Source of the DNA: Pelagophyceae sp. CCMP2097
Taxonomy: Eukaryota > Sar > Pelagophyceae
DNA length: 64,000 nt
Assembly: GCA_026770575.1 (NCBI GenBank)
Contig: MU657209.1
Coordinates: forward strand, 298,091 to 362,090
Direction of reading: 5' to 3'
The translations under genes and the position numbers were made by a program. The notes under the pieces were generated by a model. That model was not told the origin of the DNA. It saw only the letters and a list, made by a program, of their open reading frames with translations, and did not search any database. Shown here piece by piece: positions 9,457 to 20,943 of the stretch (positions within the stretch are counted from its first letter, which is position 1; each line of letters begins with the position of its first letter).

Positions 9457-12400
9457 TTAAGCCGCATCGGCGAGTGCGGTGCGCCCAAGCGCCTCTGTCA
9501 CGGCGGCGAGTCGCGCGGGCTCCTTGGACCGCTCCCGTCGCCGCCTGGTCTCGGCTTTGTTGCGTTTCTTTGTTGCGTTCGAGGCTTTGAGCGTTTCTTT
9601 GTTGCGTTTGGCCGTTTCTCGGGTCTCGGCGGCCGACGCGTCGAATGCCTCGAAGAGGCGCTGCTTCTCCGCCTTTGATGGCTTGAGAGGCTCCTTTGGC
9701 TTGTCGACCGTGGCCACGAAATCGTCGGCTGCGAATTTGACGGACATGCCGTGCCGCCGCGTTGCCCCGTCGTCGGGACTGAGCCGCAGCGCGCCGTCGC
9801 GGTCCTCGTCCAAGGGCGATGCCTGCCTCTCCAGCTGCCCGCTCATGTCCAAGGAGCGGAGCCGCCTCTGCGTCGCGCTCTTGTCGACTCGGAGCCTACG
9901 AGACTCATCAACGCCGATGAACCCAGACCCCGCCACGCATCGAAAACGCACTCGAGCCGGTCGCCGTCCCTCGAGCGGGGCGTGTCGCTTTCGAAGCGCT
10001 CGGCCTCTTGGAAATTGACGGAGCGGTCGTTTCGCGGCAGCGTCAAGTGGCCCTTTGGACTGAGCATAAGCGCGCCGTCGCGGTCGTCGTCCAAGATTTC
10101 ATCGTCCCTCTCGAGCTGCTTGCTCATGTTGAACGACTTGAGCCGCTTCTGAGTCGCGCGCGCGTCGACTCGGAGCCTAGAAAATGGAAACTCGCCCGTG
10201 CATCCCCGCGCAAGGACCTCGCATACGCACTCGAGGCGGTCGCCGTCCCTCGAGCGCGGCGAGTCGCTCGCGAAGCGTTCGGGGCCGGCGCCGATGTCGA
10301 GGACCGACTGCCGGAGGTCCGATTCGATGGCCCGCGGGTCCAGGTTGAGGACGTCGCCTACAGCGACGTGTCTTGCTTGAGACGTACAGCGACGTGTCTA
10401 CGCAGAGGTTCAGCACCAAAGTAACGTACCGCCGCGTTCTCGCTCCGCGTCGTCGCCGGATTCCCACCGCTCCGACTGCCGGTGCCAATCGAGAAGCGCT
10501 CGCTGCGACTTGGCCGCCTTTGGCGAGAGTTGCAAAACGTCGCCGGACGGCGAATCCCGCGCGACGCGGAAGCGCTCCGTGCCGCCTAAACGCCGACGTT
10601 GCAAGCGCGTCTCGGAGGCGAAAAAACGCACGTGAAAAGTCGAGGTCAAGTCGAACGTTCGACCGCCTGCCGATTCCGCCCTTTGCGGCCTGGACGGCGT
10701 CGATGCCCGCTTCGTCCTTCATCGATGCAGCGGTGTACATCCGGCGCGCCTCGGCGTCGTCGAGGCTGTTGAGAAGCAGCTCTTCGTCTCGGTCCCACCG
10801 CTCCGACTGCCTCGCAAACGGTACACCGCCAGGCAGCCGCCGCTGCGTCGCGTCGTACTTCGGCGACAGGATCAGCGCCGGCCCGGGCGTCTCGGCGTCG
10901 TCGGAGAAGCGCAGCGCCTGGCCGAACGCGGCGCCGGTTTGAGACCGCTCCAGGAACGTCCGCGCCCGCGCCGGAGACAGCCTAAGGTCCGTCTGTTCTC
11001 CCTGCAGAATCCAAATGGATGGTGCTCCCCTACGCACCATAGCTCGTCTTCCGGCTCGTCGGCGGCCTCGGCCTCGAAGCGTTCGTCGCCCTTTGAGAAG
11101 CGCATGTAGCGGTGGCCCCGCGCGGTCCGCTTGGCCAAGGTATGCTGGTCGAGTGAGAGGTCGAGGACGTTGCCCTCAGCCTCGTCGTCGGACCCTCTTG
11201 GCGAGTCGGCGGCCCTTGAAAACGTGAAACCGCGTCGAGACTCGCCCACTGATACTTTAGGGTCGAGCAAGAGCACGTCGCCAGCGTCGTCGCCGTCGCG
11301 GTACGCCTCCGGCCGCTCGCCAAAGGGACCGAAGCGCTCGTCCCGCTGAGTCGCGGCGAAGGCGGCCGCCGCGCCCCTTTCGTCGGGGAGCAAAAAAGCG
11401 CGCGCGGCGTCGGCGTCGTAGTCCGCCGACTTTGGCGCGCGCAGAGGCTTCTTCCCAGGCGAACCAAAATGCGACACGCGCACCAGGCCTGCGCGTCGAC
11501 GTCTGGGGGACACCCGCGGCAGATTCTAATGTCGAATGCTTCCCAAAAAAGGCCCCCTACGGTAGATTCCAAGAGTGCATCCCAGAGAGACAGACCTTTG
11601 CGGAGGACTTCGGTGACGTCGCGCCCCGGGCCCTTGCCGATGTCCAAGACGTCGTCGTCGGCGTCGACGTACTTTGGCGACGGCGCCGCGTCACGCGCCG
11701 CCCGCGCCGCCTCGGCCAAAAGCCGCGCGTCGCGCACGCGCTCCGGCGTCGCCGCCTTGGGCACGTAACGGAACACGGCCTTGGAGCCTGCGCGCGGTCC
11801 TCAAAGGCCGTGGGCGGCCGGGGCGGCTTCGTAGAGGTTCAGGGCAGGGCGGCTCACTGCGCGCGAAGCGCGAATACTCGTTTGCTTCGCCGTCGCCGTC
11901 CGCCGGCGAGACCCAGTTGAAGAGCAGCTGCGGGCCGAGCAGCTTGGACCGCGCCTCCTCCGCCGCGTGCTCCGCCGCGCGCTTAAACGCGAGCTTCGTC
12001 TGCCTAAAAGTCATCCCGGTGAACGGGCGCCTCTCGCAGAGGACGCCAGACGAGAAACCGGCGTTTGACGCACGCCTTGGAGTCTTGCTCACGCCGCTCG
12101 CGCGCTTCGCGCTCGGCGCCAAAGGTCGCCGCCGTCACGACGCCCTTCTCGGTGACCTGAGTGGCATGGTCGATTCACGGCGGTGAAAAACGCACGGCGA
12201 CTCACGGCCATGGACCGCCGGACGTCGTACGCGGCGGGGCCGCGCTGCGCCTCGAGCGTCTCCTCGTGCGCGCGCCGATTCGCCAGCGCGGCGGGCTAGT
12301 GAGACGCGCCGTCAGAGACGTTTTCGTACCAACACGAAACAAAAACGCCGACGCCGCTTCTGGATCGGGACGAGCTGCGCGCGCTCGGGGTTGATGGTCG

Positions 12401-15400
12401 TATGCCTGCGGCTGCGGCGCGTCGCGCGAGTGAGCGAGAGCGGCGTGCCTCCGTCGTCGGAGCTCGCGAGCGCTGCTTCGTCGAAACCGTCGCTCGAGTC
12501 CGATGCAAACAACTGGTCAAAGTCGCCACCGAGCTTCTTCGCGCGCCTAGCCATCCACTGCCTCGGTGTCGCACGATGAAGCAGCCCAGACGTACCACGC
12601 CTTGAATTTCGCATCCGCTTCTCGTTCCTTCTCCCGCAGCGCCCGGTCGCGTCGCGCGGCGGCGCGAAGTTTCTTGCGCGCGAGGCGAGCCAGTGCCTCG
12701 ACGTCCGCCTCGACGTCCGCGCGGCGCCGCCGCGCCTCGTGCGCCCGCTCCGCCGCGATGGTCGCCTGCGACGTCAGGCTCACGGTATCATACGATCGAT
12801 GAGAGGGCGTACCGTCGGCTTGCGCGCAAAGCGCGAGTTGTAGTCGTCGTTGACGTCGTACTCTCCCGGCGCGCCGTCGACGCCTCTGCGCCTTGCGAGG
12901 GCGAGTTGGGCCTGGGGTCGGAGCTGGGCAGTTGACTCGGCAACCATGGCGTGGCCCAAAGCGCGCGGCTTGGCCACGTCCCACCGGGCGTCGTAGGCGC
13001 CGGGGCCGAGCTTGCCGTCGGGTTTTCGCTTCACGAGGCCCGTCAAGAGAAAGTCGTCTGGGATGTCCACGTCTGACGCGAACGAGGCAGTCAGCGGGCC
13101 GTACTCGGGCGCGTTAAAGGCAAACCCGGCAACGTGTGGCCTTAGAGCGCCGCGGAGCGACTGCGGCGTATCTCCGCCGTCGTCGACCAAGGGCGCCTTG
13201 GCGGCGGGCGCGAGGCCGCGGTCGGACGTGCCCCAGGCGTAAACACCGCGGTCGCGCCGCGGCAAGACCGCACGCGCCGCCGCCGCGATCTAAGCATGCA
13301 AACGTCCAAAGGGCCGGCGGGGAGACTCGGACGCCGGGGTTCGGACGGCGCTCGCGCGGAGCTCGACGGGCCCGTCGGCGGCGCCCTTGTCAGTCGGCTC
13401 CGCGCGGACTTCCGCGCGGCCTTTGGGCGCCGGCTCGGTGCGCCAGGCGACGAAGCCCTTGTCGGTGCGCGTCACGACGGCGGCGTCCATGGGCTTTTTG
13501 GGTGCCGGCCAAGGCTTCCTCGCCGCGAACGTATGCCGTCGGACCGCTCGCGGTTCCGTCGTCGCCTCGTGCTGGGAGCCCTGCAGGCGCTGCTGCGGCA
13601 CGCGCGACTCGTAGAGGCCGTCATCGTACTCGACGTCGAACGAACCGTCATCGTACCTTCCGACAGGGGCCTTGGATGGACCGGCGTTGGATGCGAGGGA
13701 CGCACGTGCACGCGACCGTGCCGCCGAAGTATGCCTCTGCGGAGCCGGCGGCGCGCACTTGCACGTGGCTCCCGAGCTCTAGAAAAGTCCGTTGGGTTTC
13801 GTCGGTGTCGTCGGCCATCGAAACGTCGTCGTCGTCGTCGTCCGCGCCGCCAGCTGCTCGCGCGCCGCCGTGGCAGGGGCAGGCGCAGCCGTACCAGCAC
13901 GTCGCCGCGCAGCAGTCGCCGCCGTCCGCCGCAGCGCGCGAAACTTCCAACTCGCGCCGGCCGAACTCTGCTGCGAGGCGGCCGAGCGCGACGGGCGCCT
14001 AGGCATTCGTCGACGACGGACGGGAGAGGCAGTTGACGCTGGTTGTGGACGATCGCGGCTGCGAGCGCATTGGCGCTGACGAGGCCGTCTTGGTCCTGGG
14101 CGCGCCGGAAGACGTCCGCGAGCCGCAGCTTCCGGGCGTCCAAGGCGCGCTTCAGCCGAGTGGAGACGTGCCACGGCGCCAGCACCGTCCCGAGGACCGT
14201 TTCGATCTTCGCCCACGTTACACTGCCGCCGAAGAGCGCGTTTAGGTCCTCTTCGGTTAGGTTCGCCTTTGTCAGCCGCTCGCGGAGGTCGTCATCTCCT
14301 GATTTGAACCACCCCTCGACCGTCTCGTGCGTCGCGCGCACGGCCGCGAGGAACTTCAAACCGAGGCCGTGCTTGGCGTCGTCAGGCCTGGCGTCTTGAG
14401 CGCGGCGCAGGCCCTTTTCCAGCTCGACAAACTCAACCCTAAAGTCCTCGTCCACCGCCGCCCGTTGCAGCAGGGCGCACAGCCTAATCAGAAGTTACCA
14501 CTTGACTGCGACGGTGGGGCGCACCACAGGGGCGGCGCGAGCTTCGTCTTCCTTGGAGGCGGCCCAGGCTGCCTCATCGGGGGTGGTTTTCGATTGTCGC
14601 CTCGTCGTCCCGGGCTCACGACTTCCGCCTCGACTTCCGCCTCGACTTGCAAGTCGTATTCTTGGGGGTCGCCCTGACTCTCGTCGTCGTCGTCGTCGCC
14701 GCCGTGCTGTTCGTGGCAGTCGCAGTCGCAGCCGTACCAGCACGTCGCGTAGCACTTTTCGCACGCCGAGCCGTCCGGAGCCGCGCCGTCCGGCGCCGCG
14801 GGAACCGCGCGCGGCCTCGCCTGCGACACTGCGCGCGCGTTCTTCGTCGCGGGCCCGAGCGTCGCCGACGCGTGCCGCTTCTTCACGGCCTCGTACGTCA
14901 CCGCGTGCGAAGCCGGTCCCGGGTTGTCGCCGTCGCGCTTCCGCGTCCTGCGCAGCTCCACGGCAGACCAGGCTTCTTCCGCGCGCAGCCGCCGCTTTGC
15001 ACGGTCCGCCTCGCGCGCTGCCTCGGCCGCGGGGCCGCCGCGCGGGCCGAGACTGGCAGCGCAGACAAAGTGTTGGCCCGTCTTGCCGAGGCGGTGCGTC
15101 GACAGCAAGCGCTCCGCGTCCGCCGCCGCCGAACCGGGCGGCACCAACGACCGCTTCCGCCGCCGCTTCGCCGTCGCCGCGCGCTCGGCGCGCTCAACAG
15201 CCGCGCCGCCGTCGTCTTCCTCCGTCGGCGGTGCGGCGGTGGTCGGCGCTTCGGCGGGCCGCGTCTCGCGGAGCGCCGCTTCGGTGCGAAGGCGCGCGGC
15301 GATGGCCTCTGGTCGGGCGGCGTCGTCGGGTTGGAGGCCGAGGTCGCGGCGGGCTTCTGCCAATTCCGACGCGAGTTCAGCGACTTCCGCCAGCGCCAGA

Positions 15401-15417
15401 GCGTAGCGGTCCGCCAT
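9457..15417 (-). CDS. Giant mosaic protein: Cys/His clusters, EF-hand-like, Tudor-like, PG-rich and novel 37-residue repeats
   Basis: I read this as one gene, because exon ends join in phase repeatedly. For example, a 41-nt intron with donor GTGCGC ending in GATTAG links 14530 to 14489, and a 49-nt intron with donor GTACGT ending in GGCTAG links 12600 to 12552. Order from the N-terminus: a helical head (MADRYALALAEVAEL), a Cys/His cluster CEKCYATCWYGCDCDCH, a helical stretch with EF-hand-like DVFRRAQDQDGLVSANAL, a second cluster CCAATCWYGCACPCH, a Tudor-like module (LGSHVQVRA, then YDDGSFDVEYDDGLYESRVP), sperm-tail PG-rich motifs (KLGPGAYDARWDV, GAPGEYDVN, GPAAYDV) mixed with coiled coil, and finally about ten novel repeats carrying a DGDxLxLSPK signature. 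PG-rich motifs are typical of flagellar inner-microtubule proteins, so a cilium role is a reasonable inference. Two or more genes remain possible. Confidence 0.6.
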
Positions 15418-15563
15418 TGGGCGTGGGTCCTGTTGACTGTCAGTCGTCTCTAACCCACGTCGTCTTCGTTCGAAGCAGTCACCCTGGGTCTATCGCCGAA
15501 ACCGGAAAACTGTTGACGTCTGTCGAGTCGACTTGTTCCTACGCCAGGCGCGCGCGGGCGGGC

Positions 15564-17975
15564 ATGCCGTTCCCGCCCTGGGCAGATGGCGCGACAACGC
15601 GGACGGCGGCGCCGGCGAAGCAGGCTCTGCGCGACTTTCACATTCTTGAGGAGCTTTTCCGGTCTGCTGGTGGTGTTGTTTACAAGGCGCGCCGTCGCAA
15701 GGGCGCAAAGGACCTCGTCGTGCTCAAGGAGCGCCGCTGTGCCGAGCTCGGCCGCAGGCGCGACATCATGAATGAAGTCCACCTCCTCGAACAGTGCGTG
15801 TCGCCGACGCCCGCCGACCGCCCACCCGGGAACGCTCAAACGCAGGCTGTCGCACCCGAACGTCATCGCGTGCTTCGGCTCGTTCTGGGACGACTCGCGC
15901 AGCGGCCTCTTCGTCGTCCTCGAGTCAGTGCATCGGGGCTGCCCCGATGCGACGACGCAGGCCCCTTGGCACCCCCTCGGTTCTAGGTACGCGGCCGGCG
16001 GCGACCTGTACGCTTTGCTGAAGCGGCGGAAGCCGCACGGTCTCATCCCAGAGGCGTGGATCGATTCGGCGGCGGCGCAGATGAGCGCCGGGCTGCAGCA
16101 CCTCCACGAGTGCGTACCTAAACAACTCGGCGGCGATCGTCGGAAGCACCTATACGTTATCCGTTTGGTCCGTTTGGAAACTCGCACAACGTAGGCGCGG
16201 CGTGGTGCACCGCGACGTCAAGGCGCTGAACGTGCTCGTGGGTGCTTCAACAGCGGACGCAGTGTTCGTCGAGGACGGGCTGGGGTCGCTGCCGCTCGAC
16301 CCGAAGCTGAAGATCGCCGACTTGGGCGTCTCGCGGCAAGTCTCCGAGGACACAGTGTTTCTGAAGACGATGTACGGCACACCCCTGTACGCCTCGCCAG
16401 AGGTCTGCGAGGGGCGGCCCTACAACGAGAAAACGGACATTTGGTCCCTCGGCGTCGTCGTCTACGAGCTTGCGGCGCTGCGGCCGCCCTTCTTGGCGCA
16501 GTCGCTCTTGGCGCTCGCGCAGACGATCAAGAAAGGCGTCTACGCGCCTATTTCATCGACGTACTCGGACAGGCTCGCATCCGCGATCGCGTCCATGCTC
16601 CAGCAGGACATGGCCAAGCGGCCATCCATCTCCCAGGTCCTCGCGCTCTTCGGCGGCCGCGTCTCCTCCGCGGGGCGCGGCGGCGCGGTCCGCGGCGACG
16701 CCGCGCAGGCGCCGCCCCCGCCGGCCGCGCCCGCGCCGGCTGCAGACGACGCGGCGGCGGGCACCTCGGCGCCGCGCGGCAGGGCGCGCGAGAGGGCGCC
16801 GCGGGCCGCCGCGGACTCTCGACGGCCCGCCGATGCGCGGCCCGAGACGACGGAGGACGGCCGCGAGGACTCCCTCGGGCCAAAAGCGCGGCAGCGGCTC
16901 GAGGCGCAACTCCGGCGGACGCGGCTCCACCTAGCCAACCTCCGCGCCGCGGCCAAGCTCCGCGACGACGACGACGGCGCGACCGTTTATCGCATCGAGC
17001 GCGAGCTCCTGGCCATCGTCCAGGCGCTCGATGACGCCGTGCCGCGGCGCAGAGCGTCGTCGCCCGCCGCCGGCTCCGCGGGCGCCCGCGAAAATGCCAA
17101 ACCCGAACCCGGCGCGTCCCCGACGAAGCCGCACCCGACCAAGCCGCATCCAACGACAGACAAGTTGTCGGCGCCGCTCGCGCCGCCGCCGCCGTTCGCG
17201 CAGGCGCCACCGCCGTTCGAGCCGCCGTCGCCGCTCAAGCCGGCGGCGCGCGCGGCGCCGTGGGACGCGGACTCCGCGGGCGGCCGCCGCGCTGCAAAGC
17301 CTGCGTTTGAGATCTACCGCCGCGATTCGTCGCCGGGCAAGCAGGCTTTATTCGGCGTAGACCGCAGGCCGGTGCTGCGGGCCCCGGAGGAGGTGCGGCA
17401 CAACCGAGACAAGATCTTCTCGGCGCAGCACATGGCCCCGCCCCGCGCGTCCCTCGGCGACGCGCCGACGCGCACGACGCGGTCGCGGCCGCAGCACGAA
17501 TCCCCCGCCGCCGGCGTCCGCCACGAGGACGACGCGAGACACGTGAGTCCTTTGACCATCCGCGCGGTTTCATCGAATCGTCACGTAGCCGCGGCGACCG
17601 GCGAGCGCGTGGGCGGCGACCGAGGAGCAGCCGGCGGCCGGTTCGCGCGCACCGTGGGCGGACCCCGCGCGCCGCCGCGACGGCGCAGCGAAAGGACCCG
17701 CACCCCTACAGAGCGCTGACTCGACGCCAGCCGACCCGGCGCCAGCCGACCCGACGACCGACGACCGACGGCCGCGCCGGTCGTCGGATCGACCGAGCCG
17801 CGGGGCTGTCGAGGACGCCGACGAGCTGCCGACGAAATGGCATCAAAAGCCAAACGTCGAACCTGCATGGCATGCGGCGAGGCCGAAAACGACGGCATCG
17901 AGCGACGCGCGCCTCGAGCGGCTCCGGGCGCGCGGCGCCGCGCGAAGGCAGGCCGCGGCACCGGCCGAAACGTAA
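15564..17975 (+). CDS. NEK-like protein kinase with Pro/Ala-rich tail
   Basis: Five exons with introns at 15795-15846, 15924-15986, 16110-16194 and 17543-17588; every junction keeps phase and restores kinase sequence. Kinase landmarks are VVLKERR (ATP-anchoring Lys), NEVHLLEQLSHPNVI, VVLEYAAGGDL, GVVHRDVKALNVL (catalytic loop), ADLG in place of the usual DFG, MYGTPLYASPE and DIWSLGVVVYELAALRPPF. The end of the domain, with YSDRLASAIASMLQQD and RPSISQVL, is NEK-like. The glycine-rich loop is weak (LFRSAGGVVYKA). A low-complexity Pro/Ala/Arg tail of more than 400 residues follows. NEK kinases act in mitosis and cilia. Skipping the last intron would end the protein early at 17719. The starting Met lies just before the domain. 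Confidence 0.87.
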
Positions 17976-18099
17976 TCGAATGCGAATCACTTGCCCGAGG
18001 ACTCTTGCTTTTCGAGGAGTTGGCCGTCCCCATCTGAGGCCGCGGCCGGAAGGTCGGTCTGAAGTCGGATTGTTGACTTACTTGGAAGAAGCAAGATGT

Positions 18100-20479
18100 T
18101 CAAAAGTCGAACGACTCGGCGGAGCAGTGGACTTCGACGCGTCGGTTCTTAAAGTTCTCGGGCCCTTGAGTGTCCTCCACCACCAGGCGCGACCCAGCGA
18201 GCCCCGCGGCCTCGATGCGCTCCGCCGCGATGCCGTGGGCGACGAGGCGGTCGCGGACGCTGCCCGCGCGCCTGCGAGAAAAGCCCACGGCGCCGCCAGA
18301 TTGCCCAAAATTCTTGAAGCACGTCCCGTTCGTGCAGTGCGATTCGCCGCCGACGCAGTTCAGGTCGCACTTGGAGTTTGTGTGGCCCTCGAGCCTGTTT
18401 GGTGGCGTCTGAACAACTGCCGGATTCGAGGACGAGCTCTCGAGCCGCGTCCCCACTCTCAGGCACGCACCTTGCGAAGATGCCCGGGTGGCGCTTGAGC
18501 GCGACGCCGAGCTGTCTGAGGAGGGCCTCTGACTTGTCGGCGACTCCAACGTCGTTGCCCACGAATTGGATCGGATGCGAGAGCCAGAGGCGCTTGGCGC
18601 CGACGTCGACGGCGATGGACGCCAGGGGCGACCCGGACTCGCCGTCCACCGGCAAGGCGCAGGCCAGGCAGAGCGCGAAGATGCATTCCACGTGCGCTTC
18701 CGCGCAGCCGTAGCCCGCGCACGTCCGCGGCTCCGTTTGCGGCGTGTCCGCGGCGCGCAGGTCCACGCCGCAATGGCCGCAGGTGACTTCGTCGAAGTCA
18801 GCGTAGGGCGGCGCGTCGAGCTCGCCGAAGGTGAGGGCGGAGAGCTCGTGGACGTGAGCTTCGTGCTGCAGGAACGCCGGCTCCTCCAACGTAAAGTACG
18901 CCGTGCCGATCATCGAGTCTACGACGTCGACGGGCTCGCCGGGGTCCTGAATGCGCATGACTTGGGCGGTGAAGCAGTACCTCCCCGGTTGCGTGACGGC
19001 CGCCAAGCGCGCGGTAGGCAGGCGCAAGTCGTCCCAGTTCGGTTCCACGTCGACCCAGGCGTGGTCGTCGTGACCGTCGTCCTCGTGCTCCTCGTTGTCG
19101 TCGCCGACGAGGTAGTGCTTGACGCGGAAGATGAGGCACCCGGGCCCTAGGTTGCGTTTCTTCAAAGCGGCCATGTCCGTGCGCACGGCGATGACCAGCT
19201 CGCGCCTGTTCGTCGCCACGTTTGCGAAGCGCGGCTCCGGCAGCGCGTCGTCTCGCGCGGTGGCCGCGGCGGCGAGGGACCGCCGCCGCGCTCTTGCGAA
19301 AAGCTCGGCGATCTTGGCCGGATCGCGCTCCCGCAGGATGCCCTCCGCCTCCCTCGCCTTGTCGCGCGCGGCTCGCACGGTGGCCTCGTACTGCGACAGC
19401 AAAGCGCGCACGCGGCCGGGGCCCTCTGGCGCGGCCTTGAGAGCGTCTGCGTCGTGCTCCTTCTTTTTCCACCCGCAATGGCACATGCCAAACTCCACGG
19501 CGCGCACGTTAACCCGGAACCCGTCGCAGGCAAACGCCGCGCGCTCCGTGGCGAGCGGCTGCGAGTTCAGCGACCCGCGCCGATTGTTCACTTCCTCCTC
19601 ACTCTCCCCCATGCCGGCCAAAACGCTCTGCAAAGCCAGAGCCTGCTCCTGCCGCGCGGTCAGCGGCCCGCTCGTGACGCGCGGCGGCCGCGGGGCAGCC
19701 GCGTCGTAGCCCGAAGACCGCCGCTCCGCCGCGGAAGCAATGCCCGCCAAGTGCATCGCCGGCCGAGACGCGCCCGCCGGCGCGGCGTCGTCGCGCGCCG
19801 CCGCCTTGATGATGAGCGGCGGGCCCGGCATCGGCGGCGGCGCCTTGGCCGGTGACTTTACCGGCACCGACTTTACCGGCACCGACGCCGGGCGCGCCGC
19901 CGGCGCCGCGGCGTGGCGCGCCGGCGCGTCGTCGTCGAGGTCCGTGTCGTCGAGGTCGGCGGCGAACGCGGCCATGCGCGCGCTCAGAGCCTCGCCGCCT
20001 GCGACGGAATACGGCCGCGGCGCGGCTGCGGCGTGCCCCATGGTCTTGAGCGCCGTCGGCACGTCGCAGTCGCCGTCGTCGTCGTCCTCGCGCGCGTAGG
20101 CGTCGACCATTTTCTGCGACAGCGCCGCCGCCGCGACGGGCTCCTTTGCGGCGGGGGAGGTGGGTGCGAGCGCGAGCGTCATGAACGCCTCCCATCCGGC
20201 GTGGTCCTCCTCCGTCTCCCCCGCGATGGTCATGACGTAGCCCGAGGCGAGCTCCATGAGCTGGAACGCCCGCAGCTTGCGCGGACCCACGGCGGTAGTG
20301 CGCAGAGCGCAGCTCGCGAGGGGTAGAGCCTTGGAAGGTTTTGAGCTCGACGAGGGTTTCTTACCACCCGCATAATACTTGATCGTGCGCAGGCCGTCGA
20401 GGTCCACGGAGAACCACTTGGCTGTCCACTTGTTTCCCAGAGCGCCGTGCTCCAGCTTCAGCAGCACACCTAGGGTCAC
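18100..20479 (-). CDS. PH-domain protein fused to a C-terminal OmpA-like domain
   Basis: Two exons; the intron at 18395-18470 (GTGCGT donor, AAACAG acceptor) keeps phase. Residues 1-105 form a PH domain: GVLLKLEHGALGNKWTAKWF, then FQLMELASGYVMTIAGE, ending in the invariant Trp of DHAGWEAFM. A long disordered Pro/Ala region, a helix and a beta-rich middle with a Cys cluster (VTCGHCGVDL, CAGYGCAEAHVEC) follow. The last 130 residues match the OmpA/MotB peptidoglycan-binding fold: LSHPIQFVGNDVGV, then LEGHTNSKCDLN, SRRRAGSVRDRLVAHGI and FKNRRVEVHC. The PH domain would bind phosphoinositides. What an OmpA-like domain binds in a eukaryote is unknown. The splice site inside the OmpA domain argues against bacterial contamination. 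Confidence 0.85.
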
Positions 20480-20943
20480 CGAGGCTGGATTTGACCGTCA
20501 AACGCCCACGAGCTTGGAGGCGCGGCGGGGCCGCGCGGCGGGGCGCGCTTCAATGTGGCGCACCTTCCTTCTTCGCCATGAACCCGCGATGCCCTGGGGT
20601 TGCACCCGCCGCCCTGCTGTCGCGAGGATCCGCTGTCGCGCGAACAGTAGTTCCGCGTCAGTCCGTGCGGCGCGGGCAAAAAATGCCAATGTTTTCCGAG
20701 AAAGTTCCGAGAGAACTTTTCTAGGATACCTTTGCAATAATCACTAGGCACGCGACCCGCGACCTCGAGGGCCTGGCGCCTTTTCTTGCGACTCGACTGC
20801 ACGCGACGAGGCTGTTTTTTATAAGCCAAACTCACACACCCCGCACGAGCGAACCCTGTTCACAGATCTGATCGCTAAAAATCGGGACCCCCGGGCGGAC
20901 CCGCTCGAGCACTGGAACTGGCAGGCCGGAACCGCCGTTGATA
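20480..20943. promoter_or_regulatory. Divergent promoter region
   Basis: Between the starts of the PH-OmpA gene (minus) and the DUF1997-like gene (plus). The only motif I note is ATCGCTAAA at 20871-20879, repeated upstream of three other plus-strand genes. No convincing gene lies inside. Confidence 0.4.

Noticed and set aside
14489..14503. A 15-base GTAACTTCTGATTAG that could be read as a tiny intron
   Set aside because: Its removal does not change frame. A 41-nt intron with a better GTGCGC donor and the same acceptor joins the two exons in phase.
18100..18470. OmpA-like segment as bacterial contamination
   Set aside because: It is joined in phase, by a spliceosomal intron within the domain, to a eukaryotic PH-domain gene with matching composition.
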